A DNA stretch of 64,000 nt from Tetrapyrgos nigripes (Eukaryota > Basidiomycota > Agaricomycetes > Agaricales > Campanellaceae), in assembly GCA_013368315.1 (NCBI GenBank), contig JAACJM010000237.1, forward strand, positions 1 to 64,000, written 5' to 3'. The notes beneath the pieces were generated by a model. It saw only the letters and a program-made list of their open reading frames with translations. It did not search any database and had not been told where the DNA came from. Every line of letters begins with the position of its first letter. The first letter of the stretch is position 1. This document shows positions 54,301 through 64,000 of this stretch, in pieces. A program made the position numbers and the translations under genes.

Positions 54301-56210
54301 GAAACCAACGTTCTACGTCTAACACCTCCACCCCGTTGCGAAACCAACGAAACCACCCAAACACCAAACACCCACCATCCACCACCCAATACCTCCAACC
54401 TGTCCCGAAACCAAAAAACCGAAAGCATAAAGAGAGAAACGAAAACGAAAACACGAAAACACAACCAACTCCCACCAAAAAACCCTCCAAAAAAACCAAG
54501 CCATTAAAGAACAAAAAAAAAGAAGCACTCACCCATATCATCAACCCTCTCCTCCGGAATCGTCCCATTCCTTACATACTCTGTTAAATTCCCTCCGAAG
54601 TAAGAGTCTCCAGAGTCGAATGTAATGTCACCGGGCATTGTCATCTGTGCGAGCAACAAAGTTAGCGTCAGTTCAACGAAGACGAAGAAGACTCACATCC
54701 AACCCTCCCTCAACACTCCCAAACGTACTCAACGTAGCTTGCCAATCCGACATCATATACCCTCTGAACCCGTACTCTGATTTAAGCAACGCGTTGATGG
54801 TGGGTGAGTTTTCGCAGGCGTAGGTTGAGTTGATGGCGTCTGTGTATCATAAGGAGATGCGCGTCAGTTTTCGACTTGGGTATCAAGAACTGGGTGGGAG
54901 GAGGGTCAACACGTACTATAACTACACATCACACTCCCCACACCAGCCATAACACTCCTCAAAAACGGATGAGCATAAATCTCGTGTGTGGTTCGGGAAT
55001 CGACAAAGGAAGAGGTGGTGGTTCGTTTGTGTTCTTGTTCGCTTTACAGAAGGGTTAGAGTCAGGTCACTCGGGATTGCAGAGAAGGAAACTCACTTGAA
55101 CATAAAATGCTTTGCACAAGCTGTGATACCCGCCTGTTGCATACCCAAAACCGTCTCATACGCAGCTTCGCCAGCCAAAAACGGATCAGCTCCGAAACCT
55201 TCCCAGTTTCTGCCTCCTTGGGCGACGCGGCCTGTATCACAACGCAAGTCAGCTTAGCAAGAAAGACACTACAAAAGAATCCACCTACCCATATTCATCA
55301 TAGGCCCCAACGCAACATTAACCCCCTTACCCACATGTTCCCTCCCCATCGCCAACCCCCTCTCCCTAATCAACCTCCTATTCCACGTACTAGCCGCCAT
55401 CAAAGCCGTCGGAAACGCAGTCACATAATCCGCAAACCTCACACCCAAAGGTGAATCTTCCAAACACAACCCAGGAAAGCCCTTTGCTTCGTTAGCAGGG
55501 ATGTTTCCAACACAAAGTCCATTCTGCCATCCTACGCCAGTGGTGATGTTGACTTTTTCTTCGAGGGTGAAAGTGGATAAGAGGGATTTGGCTTTGGAGT
55601 AGGCGATGTCCCATGCGTCTTGGAAGGAGGGGATAGTAGGGGGGTTGGTACCGGAGGTTGGGGAGGAAGAGTCGAAGACGGGAGGAGGGGAGAGAGGGTC
55701 GGTGGGGATGAAGATGGAGGAGATGGGTTGGTGGGATGGGATTGGGAAGGGGGTGAAGTTGAAGGGGACGATGGGGACGAGGTGACGGTTGACAGGGGCA
55801 CCAAGTGGAGGGAAGGGGACGTCGGAGGAAGGGCTGGAGGGAGGTGCAGATGCCGACGAAGGAACCGAAGACGACACGCTGGAGGCCGACGCAGATGCAG
55901 ATGCCGACGAAGGAACCGAAGACGACACGCTGGAGGCCAACGCAGATGTAGATGCCGACGAAGGAGCCTCAGACGAGACAACGGTAGGCAATTTGGAGGC
56001 CGACGCAGACGCAAAAGTCGGAATAGAAATAGACAACGCTGGAGAGGACGACGCGCTGACTGCCGACGGCGACGACGAGGGCGGCAACACAGAGCTAATC
56101 ACCGCCGACGAACTCGGCACTGCAGACGTTGAAGCAACTCCTGACTCGGAACTCTGCGCAGACACAGCAGACACGGCTAGGCCAAAGCCAAAGCCCAGCG
56201 TTAACAACAT
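51399..56210 (-). CDS. Secreted beta-glucosidase, glycoside hydrolase family 3
   Basis: Eight exons (56210-55289, 55231-55096, 55041-54917, 54839-54697, 54644-54533, 53543-53180, 52971-52377, 52301-51399) sum to 3300 bases, 1099 residues, all junctions GT-AG and in frame. A signal peptide is followed by a Ser/Ala/Val-rich linker of about 110 residues. The GH3 barrel has K-H-F-x-F-N-E-Q-E-H and the nucleophile at about Asp426 in M-M-S-D-W. The second domain has [14 protein letters not shown]. The C-terminal fibronectin-III-like domain, entered through [10 protein letters not shown], carries a Ser/Thr/Asn-rich insert. It would hydrolyse terminal beta-glucosides such as cellobiose outside the cell. 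Introns 5 (989 bp) and 6 (208 bp) are unusually long. Confidence 0.93.
53544..54532 (-). other. 989-bp intron 5 of the beta-glucosidase
   Basis: Donor G-GTGAGTGC at 54532 and acceptor CAACAG at 53544 join D-M to A-T-R-I-L, a conserved GH3 junction. The intron is G/T-rich on the coding strand and A/C-rich on the other. It is open for over 100 codons in places through composition alone. No transposon ends recognised. Confidence 0.75.
55850..56010 (-). repeat. 51-bp in-frame coding repeats in the beta-glucosidase linker
   Basis: Units starting at about 55861, 55912 and 55963 are spaced by 51 bp and encode 17-residue Ser/Ala/Val repeats ([12 protein letters not shown] type). They lengthen the N-terminal linker without breaking frame. 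Confidence 0.85.
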
Positions 56211-57259
56211 CGTCGTCGGTCGTCGTGTCGTGTCTTCCTCGTTCCACTTTTTTAAATTTATATACTAAACCCCAACCTACTACGTAACTCCATTCAATTG
56301 GTCATTGATCAAAGGTGGGGTTGACAGCTTTCTGATCGGGTCCTAAGATCCGCCGCTCCGTATGGTAATCGTCCGAGATTACACCCGGTGGAGGTAGAGA
56401 GGGTGAAACGTCAAACGTGAAATTCGAATTCGAAAAAGAAAACCTCCCCGTACATTCATCTGTGCATATGGTCTCCCTGTCCAAGTACTATGAACACCTT
56501 TGACAGCGCCTATGCAGTCCTAACGCCATCTTCACGTACACTACAAGGGTCCGATGGATACCAGTGTTTGAGCTCCCGACCCATGACCACCTTTGTGACC
56601 TCTCCACTCTGTCAAAGGTCCAAGGATAGCCAGGAACTTTTTCAAAGAGATCCCTTGATCACCGGATCCATCAGCCAAGAAATACTGCTACCTGCTTCTA
56701 CGCAGAAGCAGCGGGCACAGTCAATCGTCATTCAAAAGAAACGTTAACCAATATACCATCATGTGCTACGACGACGGACGTGCACTTTTTATACTCTACC
56801 CACGTAAGTAAATGTAGCAACTGTACATCGATGTCCATTGCACGCGTCCAAATGAACGTTCATCAATCGTTATTCCAGAAATTCCAAAACTTCGTTCTGC
56901 CAGTACCAATACCTGTGTCTGGAACTTGTCCAAGTATTCGCAGACAAAGAGTGGCTCGGTCGGGCCAGATTGGGAACTTCATTTTTAGCTTGCCTGGGCC
57001 TTTGACAGCATATATGCGGATCATACTGCGCGAATTCTGATACCTATCGAGGCTTGAATTGACTCGGACCGTTGACCGTTCAAGGGAATTATGTTCCTGT
57101 TATTGTTATTGTATTTCAGCGCCTACATAGTACATATATAGACTACATGTACGTCCGTCTAGCTATGTAGCATCAGCTCATTACTTACTATGTAGTAGTC
57201 ATGTATACAAGCTCAGACCTCAGGCCTCAGATCTCAGATCTCAGGCCTCAGGCCTCAGA
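56211..57259. other. Intergenic region upstream of the beta-glucosidase
   Basis: Holds the promoter side of the beta-glucosidase gene. A tataaatttaaa run (minus strand, near 56255-56265) could act as its TATA element. 56490-57040 has open stretches but no recognisable protein. 57210-57259 is a short cctcag/atctcag repeat next to the transposon. Confidence 0.5.
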
Positions 57260-57305
57260 CCCAGTGAAAAGTCAATGGGCCCAGAGCGAACCCCAGTGAA
57301 TGTCC
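57260..57305 (+). repeat. Left terminal inverted repeat
   Basis: cccagtgaaaagtcaatggg and following. 14 bp identical to the right end, then imperfect. Its first 37 bases recur at 36279. Confidence 0.87.
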
Positions 57306-57640
57306 AAAAGACGCTCAGTCTGATTCGCCTGTGTTCGCTCTCGTTACAAAATTGTGCACCGCTCATTATCTGTATTGAGTCAAACTGAGTCCGAGCGAAC
57401 ATTTTTTGGAAGATTTTGAGTATATTCGCTCTCATTCGCTCTCGTCCGTTTGGTTTGAATAGGGTGCACTAATTGATGCGCTCGCTCTGGTTCTCTCTGG
57501 CTCACTCTGGTTCTGATCCAATTAATGTACACGTTCATTCTGATTCACTCTGATTCTACTTAATATTACATTGTATAATGGCTCTCATTTGTTCTCGTTT
57601 GTTCTCGTTTGTTCTCGTTCCCTGCTTTCTCTATACACTC
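57306..57640. repeat. Subterminal repeat region of the transposon
   Basis: Many short copies of ttcgctctc, ctctggttct, tctgattc and gttctcgttt. Comparable words (ttcgctctggtttgctctgg) lie inside the right end at 63725-63746. In CACTA elements such subterminal words bind the accessory protein; that they do so here is inferred. Confidence 0.6.
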
Positions 57641-57818
57641 CTTGTGGTTGTAAAATGAAAAATTGAACTTGCATACAAAATCTAGACTTAGAAACGGCAC
57701 CAGTTAGTGAACGAAGTGAAGGACATTTGCAGGGAACTCACAATGACTTGGAAATGCCTGAAGAGGAAAGTAGGATTCAGTACAAGTCCACGAAGAGGTA
57801 CCTAAAAATTACCTGGCC

Positions 57819-59997
57819 TCAAGTGGATGAACTTGCTGTAGCATTCTCCAATGCCTCTTTCTGGAGACGTAAGAGAGCATTAGTGAATCAGACAACGAAG
57901 ACATAGAATACTCACCTTTATTGCCTTCTCTGTTGCTTCTTTCGCGTCCTTCTCTTCCTTCTGAAGACGTAAGAGGCAGTTAGTACAATTGGATATCAAA
58001 GACAGAGAATACTCGCCTTCGTTTTAGCAAGGTCAAACCAAGGCTAAAAGCAATTGATTAGTACATACAGGCAATATGCACATCAAATGGACTGACCTGT
58101 TTGTCTTCCTTACTCATGCTGTTCCAGAGTTCCTCGAAATCGCCGTCTGTACTGCGGTCTGCGTCAAGTTCTTCAACATACTTGAGCTTGCGTAACATTC
58201 TATTAGGGAAGCATGTTAGAGAACATGAGTAGATAAAGAATGAAAAAGGCTCACTTTGGGTTAGTGGTGTCTGGACGAGGTCGACAAGCCAGCTTCTGGC
58301 CTTTCGCGTTCTGACCTCTCCCAATCTTCTTGACAGCTGGCGCGTCACTTGTCTCTTTCCCTTTACCTTTAGATGAGGGGCCGGCAGCAGTTGGAGGTAG
58401 GATGAGTGGCGCTGGAGGCGCTTTATTGTACAAATCGGCTCTGCAAATAGAAGCTGTCAGAAATCACATTAATCACAAGTGTCATATACTTTAATGCACA
58501 TACAGAACATCCTTGAATTCGATTTGCTAAAAGAAAAAAAAAATTAGACCTTCAAGCCACGCAACCAAAGGTTAGAACATACGTTACCAGGAGACTCCAC
58601 GACACCATCATAGGCCGGTGGTACACCCATGTCGACATCGACGTTAAAGGACTCAGGCTTTCCCACATCGATATCAATGCTGACGTCGCTCGACTCTTCT
58701 CCCATGGTGACGTCGATGTCACCAGACTTCGTTTCTTCTGCAGTGATTGGTGGTTGGAGGGAAACGTTGTCATCGAAGGCAATGTCGTTAAACTTGTTGT
58801 GGGAAGTGTCTTCACAGATTTGAATTGGGTCAGGGGAATCAACACGAGAGGGAAGGGGAACATCTATTTCCAAAGCGTTGGCAGGAGTGATAGTAGGCTC
58901 AGGATTGGGTGGAGCGACGGAAGGAAGGGAAGCAGGTGGTTCTGAAGTGTTGGCAGTCAAAGCGATAGTTGGAGTAATAGTAGGCTCGGTGGTGGGTGGA
59001 GTGGGCTTGCGAGCAGTGGAAGTGCTAGATGGTTTTGGTTTAATCATGGGCTCAGTAGAGGAGGTATTCACAGAGCTTGAAGGAGGAGTGGATGAAGCCG
59101 AGTTCGTGACAGTGGTGCTCTTTCCATTCGACGTTCTTGGTTTTTTGGATTGAGGTCTAGAGGCAGTTGAAGCAGGTGAGGGTCGTTTCGTTCCCTGAGG
59201 CTTAGTGGCCCAAGTCTTTGCCAAAAGCCCTTCCCTAAGAAGGTCATAGAGAATAGTGTGCATAAAAGCACGCATATCGTCTGCTTCAGCAGCAGTGATA
59301 GGCGAGCCGTCTTCATGCTTGATGTACCAGGTCGTACCCGCCTTGTGAGACGTATCCTCCATAGAGCTCTCGCCCTTGTCTTTCGACGAAGGCCGATACC
59401 ATGGTGTGACTAGCGGAAAGTCTTCTTGCTTGTGTTGCGGTGAGCAGAAAGAAGGCGGAGCATGGACTTTTTCTTCAAGGCTCTTAACGCTTTCAGTGAG
59501 GCTAAGAACTTGCTTCCTACATAAAAAGATGTCAGTTTATGAGATTAATACAGAACAGAGAGAGACTTACGATAGTGTGGCCAAATTCGCGACAATGAGT
59601 TCCCTAGATTGTGGTTAGAAATGAGAGGAAAACCACAGACTTCTTGCTGTGCGTACTTTAAGTCGTCAAGCTCTGCACTTTTCGCACTCAGCTTGCCATT
59701 CTTCGCAAGTAGACTCTCTTGCATGACTCTATAAGCGGTACCAGGCTCTTCTTCCAGAGAAACTGTTGAGTTTTGTGCTGCTTGAGTGAGTAAACTGTGC
59801 CTGTCCAAACTGGGAAAGGCGTGTGCAGAAGTAACCTCTGGATTCGAAAATGCGCCTGCCCGTAAATCACCGACAAAAGGCTGAGAATAAGAGAGAGAGG
59901 AATCTCCAGGAACTAGAGCACTGCTATGGAGAGAAGATAGCATAGAAGGATCTCCAGTGTATCGACGGCGTTGAGAATATGGGAGGATGGATGTCAT
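57819..59997 (-). CDS. Transposon partner protein, 577 aa, function unknown
   Basis: Nine exons: 59997-59657, 59603-59571, 59516-58583, 58526-58504, 58440-58255, 58199-58097, 58043-58017, 57960-57916, 57860-57819; total 1734 bases with every junction in frame. Four exons are under 46 bases. The intron after 58017 has a GC donor. The N-terminal part is Ser-rich, followed by a likely coiled coil (A-E-L-D-D-L-K-E-L-I-V-A-N-L to S-V-K-S-L-E-E-K-V) and a W-Y-I-K-H-E-D-G-S-P-I-T segment. A long Ser/Thr/Pro and acidic linker, a basic stretch (K-K-I-G-R-G-Q-N) and a Lys/Glu-rich end complete it. By position it is the TnpA-like partner, perhaps binding the subterminal repeats. No known domain recognised. 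Confidence 0.72.
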
Positions 59998-60154
59998 ACT
60001 TAGTTAGAGAAGAGGAAGAAAGACGATGTGGCAGATTTACAAGGCCACGTGTCAGAATGGCTCTGTAAGCCGAAATATTTTTCTTGATTTTTTTCAAGCC
60101 AATGTGTATGCAAGACAGAGAACTGGATTAGCATGTCATACTCTAAAGGACATA

Positions 60155-63100
60155 TCAGATGTCCTCCATCTCCTCTTGCAGACCAGAAATATCTGCTACA
60201 TCGAGACCTGGCTTCTCCACCACAAAATACCTCTCTTTCCATGCATCACCCATTTTAGACTCGGACAACTTTGAATGGGGTACCATCGCAACCACGGCTT
60301 CAATCATTGAAGCTGGGTAAACAACCAAATCATCCTCTCCCTGATAAGAACAAGACATCACAACGCCATGAGAGATCCGTAAGAGATTTGCATCGGGGTT
60401 ACTGTATCGTGATATCATTGCCAGGGTCTCGACGCTTCGGTCATTTTCATTGCTGTTTCCATCGTCGTCCATATCTTCTGGCTGCTGGAAGGACATTCGG
60501 AAGTAGTACTGTACCTCCCCAAACTCCGGGCTTCCGTCTGCCTTGACAATCTGTATTTCAATGAGTCATGGGCACTTGATGAGAGTAGAGGACTGTACCT
60601 TTACATTGCGTGCTTTACGGATATAGCCTGTCATTGTGCTTTCCTTATAATAGGAACGAGCTATTTCCCCATTGCGCAAATGAAGCCGACTCCATTTGAT
60701 AATGGACGGATTGAGTGAGATCCGGTTGTAGCCATGTCCTGGATGATAGGTATCGAGATAGTGTGCAAATGCATCAAGTTCCAGAGCCGACATATAAGAT
60801 GGTTTAGTGGCTGTTGGGTGGCAGAGGATATAGCCAGGGGCATTCCGAACTGGCTTTGAGAACTTGGGAATATGTGTTGTGTTGGGCGAAGTGATCATTG
60901 CGAGAACAGCTCCATTTTGGGCATGTCGAACTGAAAGCGCAGAGAGGTTTGCATAGGGAGTGGAGTCCTGGCGAATCATGCTCGTGAAATAGCCTATAGA
61001 GCTTTCCATACTCCACTGAGAATAACAGAGTGCAGGGCCAATTCGCGCTGCCTCAGGACCCAGGTGAGAAAGACGGTGTATGCTTTGACGGCAGAAATGT
61101 AACTGAGACTCCTTCCGCTGGTAGTAAAGCTTCTCGTACTCTTCCGTAAAGTCAATGAGAAGTTTGTGTCCCCGACGCAGTTGATCCTTTGAGATACTCC
61201 TCTGGTTGAAAATGCGAAACCCTGCAACCAGCTTGCAGAACGAGTCCCAATGCTCATCAGGAAGCACGCCATAGAGCAAAGCAGGTGCCAATCCAAAAAT
61301 ATACATGAGCCATTCCCAACATTTGTAACCACTGTTAATCTTCTCTGCAGGATTTCGAGGAGGACAGTCAAAGGAACCAGGTAGATCGGAACGAGACTTT
61401 TCCACATCAGCCCCATGCTCCTTCCATACATCTCCCTTCAAGACAGTCCATACCCATGTGTCAATGGAGTCGTCTTTATGGCAATCAAATGTTCCTCGCC
61501 AGAGGCCAATGAGAGCATCTACGACATTGAGGATAAGATGCATGATGTCGCCTGGGAGCATCTCCGGAATTCCGAGAATCGTACCTTCTGGCATGTCAAG
61601 AAAAATACTGGGCTTGCAGATACCAGACTCGCGGCGATGGACTTCATACTCCGTTTGCGTTGGTGAATTGCAAACCCAGTCCAGGTACAACTTGTAGCGC
61701 GCAGAATCTGGAGGGCGACAAGCGTTGTAAGGAATGTCATCGTGGTCACAGCCCTCTATGTCAGAGTCATCTGGTTTCGCTAGTGCAGGGTAGTATGTTG
61801 AGGCACTGGCCCTATGTCTCCCAATAAGACCACACCAATATCGACATCCATTCTTGCCATTATGCCCCACCATCCCACTAAAATAGATCATGCCTGGAGA
61901 ATCTGCGAGACCAAAGAGAATGAAGAGATTGGACAGATATTTGGAGTCCCGTCGAGCATCCCAAACAGGCAATCCACCCCGTTTATTGATAGCGGCAACA
62001 TGATGCAGACTCGGAAACAGGAATGACTCGGCATGCTTGGGTTTGTTGGGTCCTGGTATGATGCAGCCCACGATAACACGAACTTTCTTGTAGCGGAGAT
62101 CGTTCCTGAAATTGACAACAATCCAGGCAGCTATCCAGCAGTCCGAAGATTTGTTCCAGTAAAGTTGGACACCATCCATGGACAGCATGAGAATGGTGTC
62201 ACCCTTCTTGATCGTCCCATCCTCTACAGCACGCATGATATCCGTCCCACAACAGATGTCATCAATATCCTTGACAAAACCGTTGCGTTTGACCTCTTCA
62301 ATGCACTCCTTAGTCCGATTATAAAAGTATTCCATCTCCTCGGCACATTCGGGGTTCCGCTTCATTGCTTGGATTGACGGGCCAACAGGAACAGTATCAA
62401 AGGCTTGTTTACAAGTCCCATCTGCATTTTGCCGTGGAGAAGAGCACTCGGGGCAGCTATCCAGGTCGGTGAAGGGACCCGTAAAGGCAAGGCATGTATT
62501 GGGGCACATGTCGTGTTTGATAGCCTCAACGCCACTCAGTTCCTTCATACGGCACTTCATCTGATCCCAAGAGAGCAACTCTTCGTCAGGGAAGGCTTCA
62601 GCTTCCTGAATTGCTTTGATGGTGGCAGCATATCCCCACACAGTCTGGTCTTTGATGAGGTAAATCTTGATGCAGAGAATGAGAGCGCGGTCCTCAACAG
62701 GGTCAAACTGGAGTACGAAGTCTTCGGGGTCCAGCAGCTTTTCCAATACACTCTGACCGAGGTCACCGTTGTCAAGCTCTGCATCCTCAAGACATTTGAT
62801 GAATGCCTTGGCCATATCAATGACCTCAATGTTGGAAGACGAACATTCTTCTGGCAGTTCTGGTTCTGTTTCGTCAATGGGAGGAGTATATGGATGCTGT
62901 TCGCCTTCGTTGTCTTCATCATCATCACGGGAGTCGATGGGAGGGTCTTCGTGGTCATGTAGGTCAATGGGAGGGTCATCTTGAGCTTCAGACTGAGTGC
63001 CATCATGCATGTCAATGTCATCGAAGGAATCTTCTTGGTCTTCTGCATGATGCTCGGGATCCAGAGAATGATGCTGGTGAGCACCAGAACTCTCTTGGGA

Positions 63101-63401
63101 GGGTGGACGCGACGAGCGAGGAAAATGGTTATCATTTCGGGGACTACTATTATTAGTATCTAAAATAAAAAATTAGATACTGCCATGCATGAGAGAACAC
63201 ATCATACACACCTCTCCTATCGATTCTCGTTCCTTTCCTCTTGCTACGGCGTGACGGCACACTACAGTCCAATCCATCTCCAGCACCATACTCCGACGTA
63301 GGAAGACGATACGGCTTGTGGTAAGACCACGCACGTTTTCGAACTAGTGTTGCTATGCCATTGCAGTATTTTGAACAGTCACAGTAGTATTCTCTCGCCA
63401 T
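60155..63401 (-). CDS. Tnp2-type transposase, 1048 aa
   Basis: Three exons, 63401-63212, 63159-60599 and 60550-60155, total 3147 bases in frame. The N-terminal zinc motif C-D-C-S-K-Y-C-N-G with A-W-S-Y-H-K-P-Y-R (residues 7-32) is typical of fungal Tnp2 proteins. An acidic linker, then C-P-N-T-C and C-P-E-C (about 281-299), lead to the catalytic core with L-S-M-D-G-V-Q-L-Y (Asp near 392), I-P-G-P-N-K-P-K, G-H-N-G-K-N-G-C-R and P-G-D-I-M-H-L. The C terminus ends with R-Y-F-V-V-E-K-P-G-L-D-V-A. It would cut and move the element; every domain appears intact. Confidence 0.87.
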
Positions 63402-63699
63402 AGAAAGGAGGAGGAGGAGGAAGTGTTGTGAAGGAAGGAGAAAATGGAACAGCGAAGAAATCAGCTAAGTTAGTCAAGTGGATAGAGGCACGATAAAACA
63501 AACTTGCCTGGGCAAATACGGTTGCGTATATGTACATGGACATATGACAGACTGTTTAATGTAGTCGAGAAACAGTCAAAACAGCCAAAGGTAGTCAAGT
63601 TAATCAAGCGACTTGAGTTAACGTAGTGGTAAGAAGATAACTACATGTGAAAACTAAGCTATCTATGACGCGACTCGCTCAGGCTCTGTCCGGCTCGTT

Positions 63700-63766
63700 T
63701 TTTCTCGATCATTTGCGGGTGCACATTCGCTCTGGTTTGCTCTGGGGAAAACGACTTTTCACTGGG
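63700..63766 (-). repeat. Right terminal inverted repeat and subterminal words
   Basis: Ends gacttttcactggg at 63766, followed by cctcagac. Inside lie ttcgctctgg, ttgctctggg and ggctcg words matching those of the left subterminal region. Confidence 0.85.
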
Positions 63767-63774
63767 CCTCAGAC

Positions 63775-64000
63775 TCGGATACAACAAGTATAAAAGTATA
63801 CTCAATTTCAGAACCTTGAAACGAGTGTATATACATATCAACCCGCCGTGAACCGATGGAGATGGAGATGGATGCCTATGCACTCACTGTCCGAATACTG
63901 TCTGAATACCAAGACAAAGTAAGTTGCCACCGACACCGATGGGATCAATACCTATTGGATTCGCATTTGGACTTGGAGGCGCACCGGTACCGACTACCGA
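63775..64000. other. Right flank without recognised feature
   Basis: AT-rich start followed by ggagatggagatgg and accgataccg-like words. No gene visible before the window ends. Confidence 0.5.

Larger units (their letters stand above)
57260..63766 (-). mobile_element. Two-gene Tnp2-type (CACTA-like) DNA transposon, apparently complete
   Basis: Ends CCCAGTGAAAAGTC are perfect inverted repeats for 14 bp, extended by a matching CCCAGAGC and GAATGT at the same spacing (about 46 bp imperfect). cctcaga(c) lies on both sides (57253-57260, 63767-63774), a 7-8 bp target duplication; the left flank is itself a cctcag repeat, so the exact length is uncertain. Inside are two minus-strand genes with all splice junctions in frame: transposase and a 577-aa partner. 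Subterminal regions are packed with tcgctctggtt-like words. No stop or frameshift found in either gene. Confidence 0.85.

Noticed and set aside
54164..54568. 134-codon Phe/Trp/Gly-rich minus-strand frame inside intron 5
   Set aside because: Explained by G/T-rich composition; splice sites on both sides rebuild a conserved GH3 junction across it.
55620..56132. Long plus-strand open frames opposite the beta-glucosidase first exon (170 and 159 codons)
   Set aside because: They are antisense to Ser/Ala-rich repetitive coding sequence; composition alone keeps them open (Arg/Asp/Glu-rich readings) and no domain is visible.
62405..62962. 185-codon plus-strand frame opposite the transposase
   Set aside because: Antisense shadow; the minus frame has clear transposase motifs and intact splice junctions.

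Overview
The window is a repeat-dominated stretch of a filamentous basidiomycete genome, most probably an Agaricomycete mushroom. The indications are short GT-AG introns of about 50-70 bp with one GC-AG intron, a secreted GH3 beta-glucosidase, mushroom-type alpha-kinase and F-box/LRR relics, fungal chromovirus Ty3/gypsy elements, and a Tnp2-type DNA transposon with intron-rich genes. No prokaryotic operon, rRNA gene or CRISPR array is visible.

Layout. 126-7876: a decayed Ty1/copia element on the minus strand, with both LTRs and a Tc1-like element inserted in gag. 7877-19450: strikingly CpG-poor DNA holding a hAT-type MITE, a copia remnant with one LTR, an alpha-kinase pseudogene split by a foldback MITE, a tRNA-like (SINE?) sequence and a 150-bp minisatellite. 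19873-31873: two Ty3/gypsy chromoviruses tail to tail, the plus one truncated in reverse transcriptase, the minus one with both LTRs. 31874-35241: an intron-containing gene of unknown function, broken by a stop codon and a 47-bp tandem duplication. 35820-38230: a diverged satellite array containing a near-perfect 419-bp palindrome. 38750-42063: a membrane-protein gene, its 3' half duplicated in inverted orientation around a fragment of the window's own MmgE/PrpD gene. 42280-46350: MITEs and small repeats.

46929-56210 is the genic part: an intact MmgE/PrpD-family gene, an F-box/LRR relic, a probable secreted protein with a frameshift, and a complete eight-exon GH3 beta-glucosidase. 57260-63766 is a complete-looking two-gene DNA transposon (1048-aa Tnp2-type transposase plus a 577-aa partner) with matching termini and a 7-8 bp target duplication.

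The most notable signals are: (1) compensatory base changes between the predicted RNA 5' end and the primer-binding site of the two gypsy elements, supporting Tf1-like self-priming; (2) the intact two-gene transposon, whose left terminus recurs as the loop of the palindrome; (3) widespread CpG-to-TpG/CpA decay visible in LTR pairs, repeat pairs and even a target-site duplication; (4) conserved extra ORFs before gag and after pol in the chromoviruses. Exon joins were worked out by hand from splice signals and reading frame; family names rest on motif recognition, not on searches.
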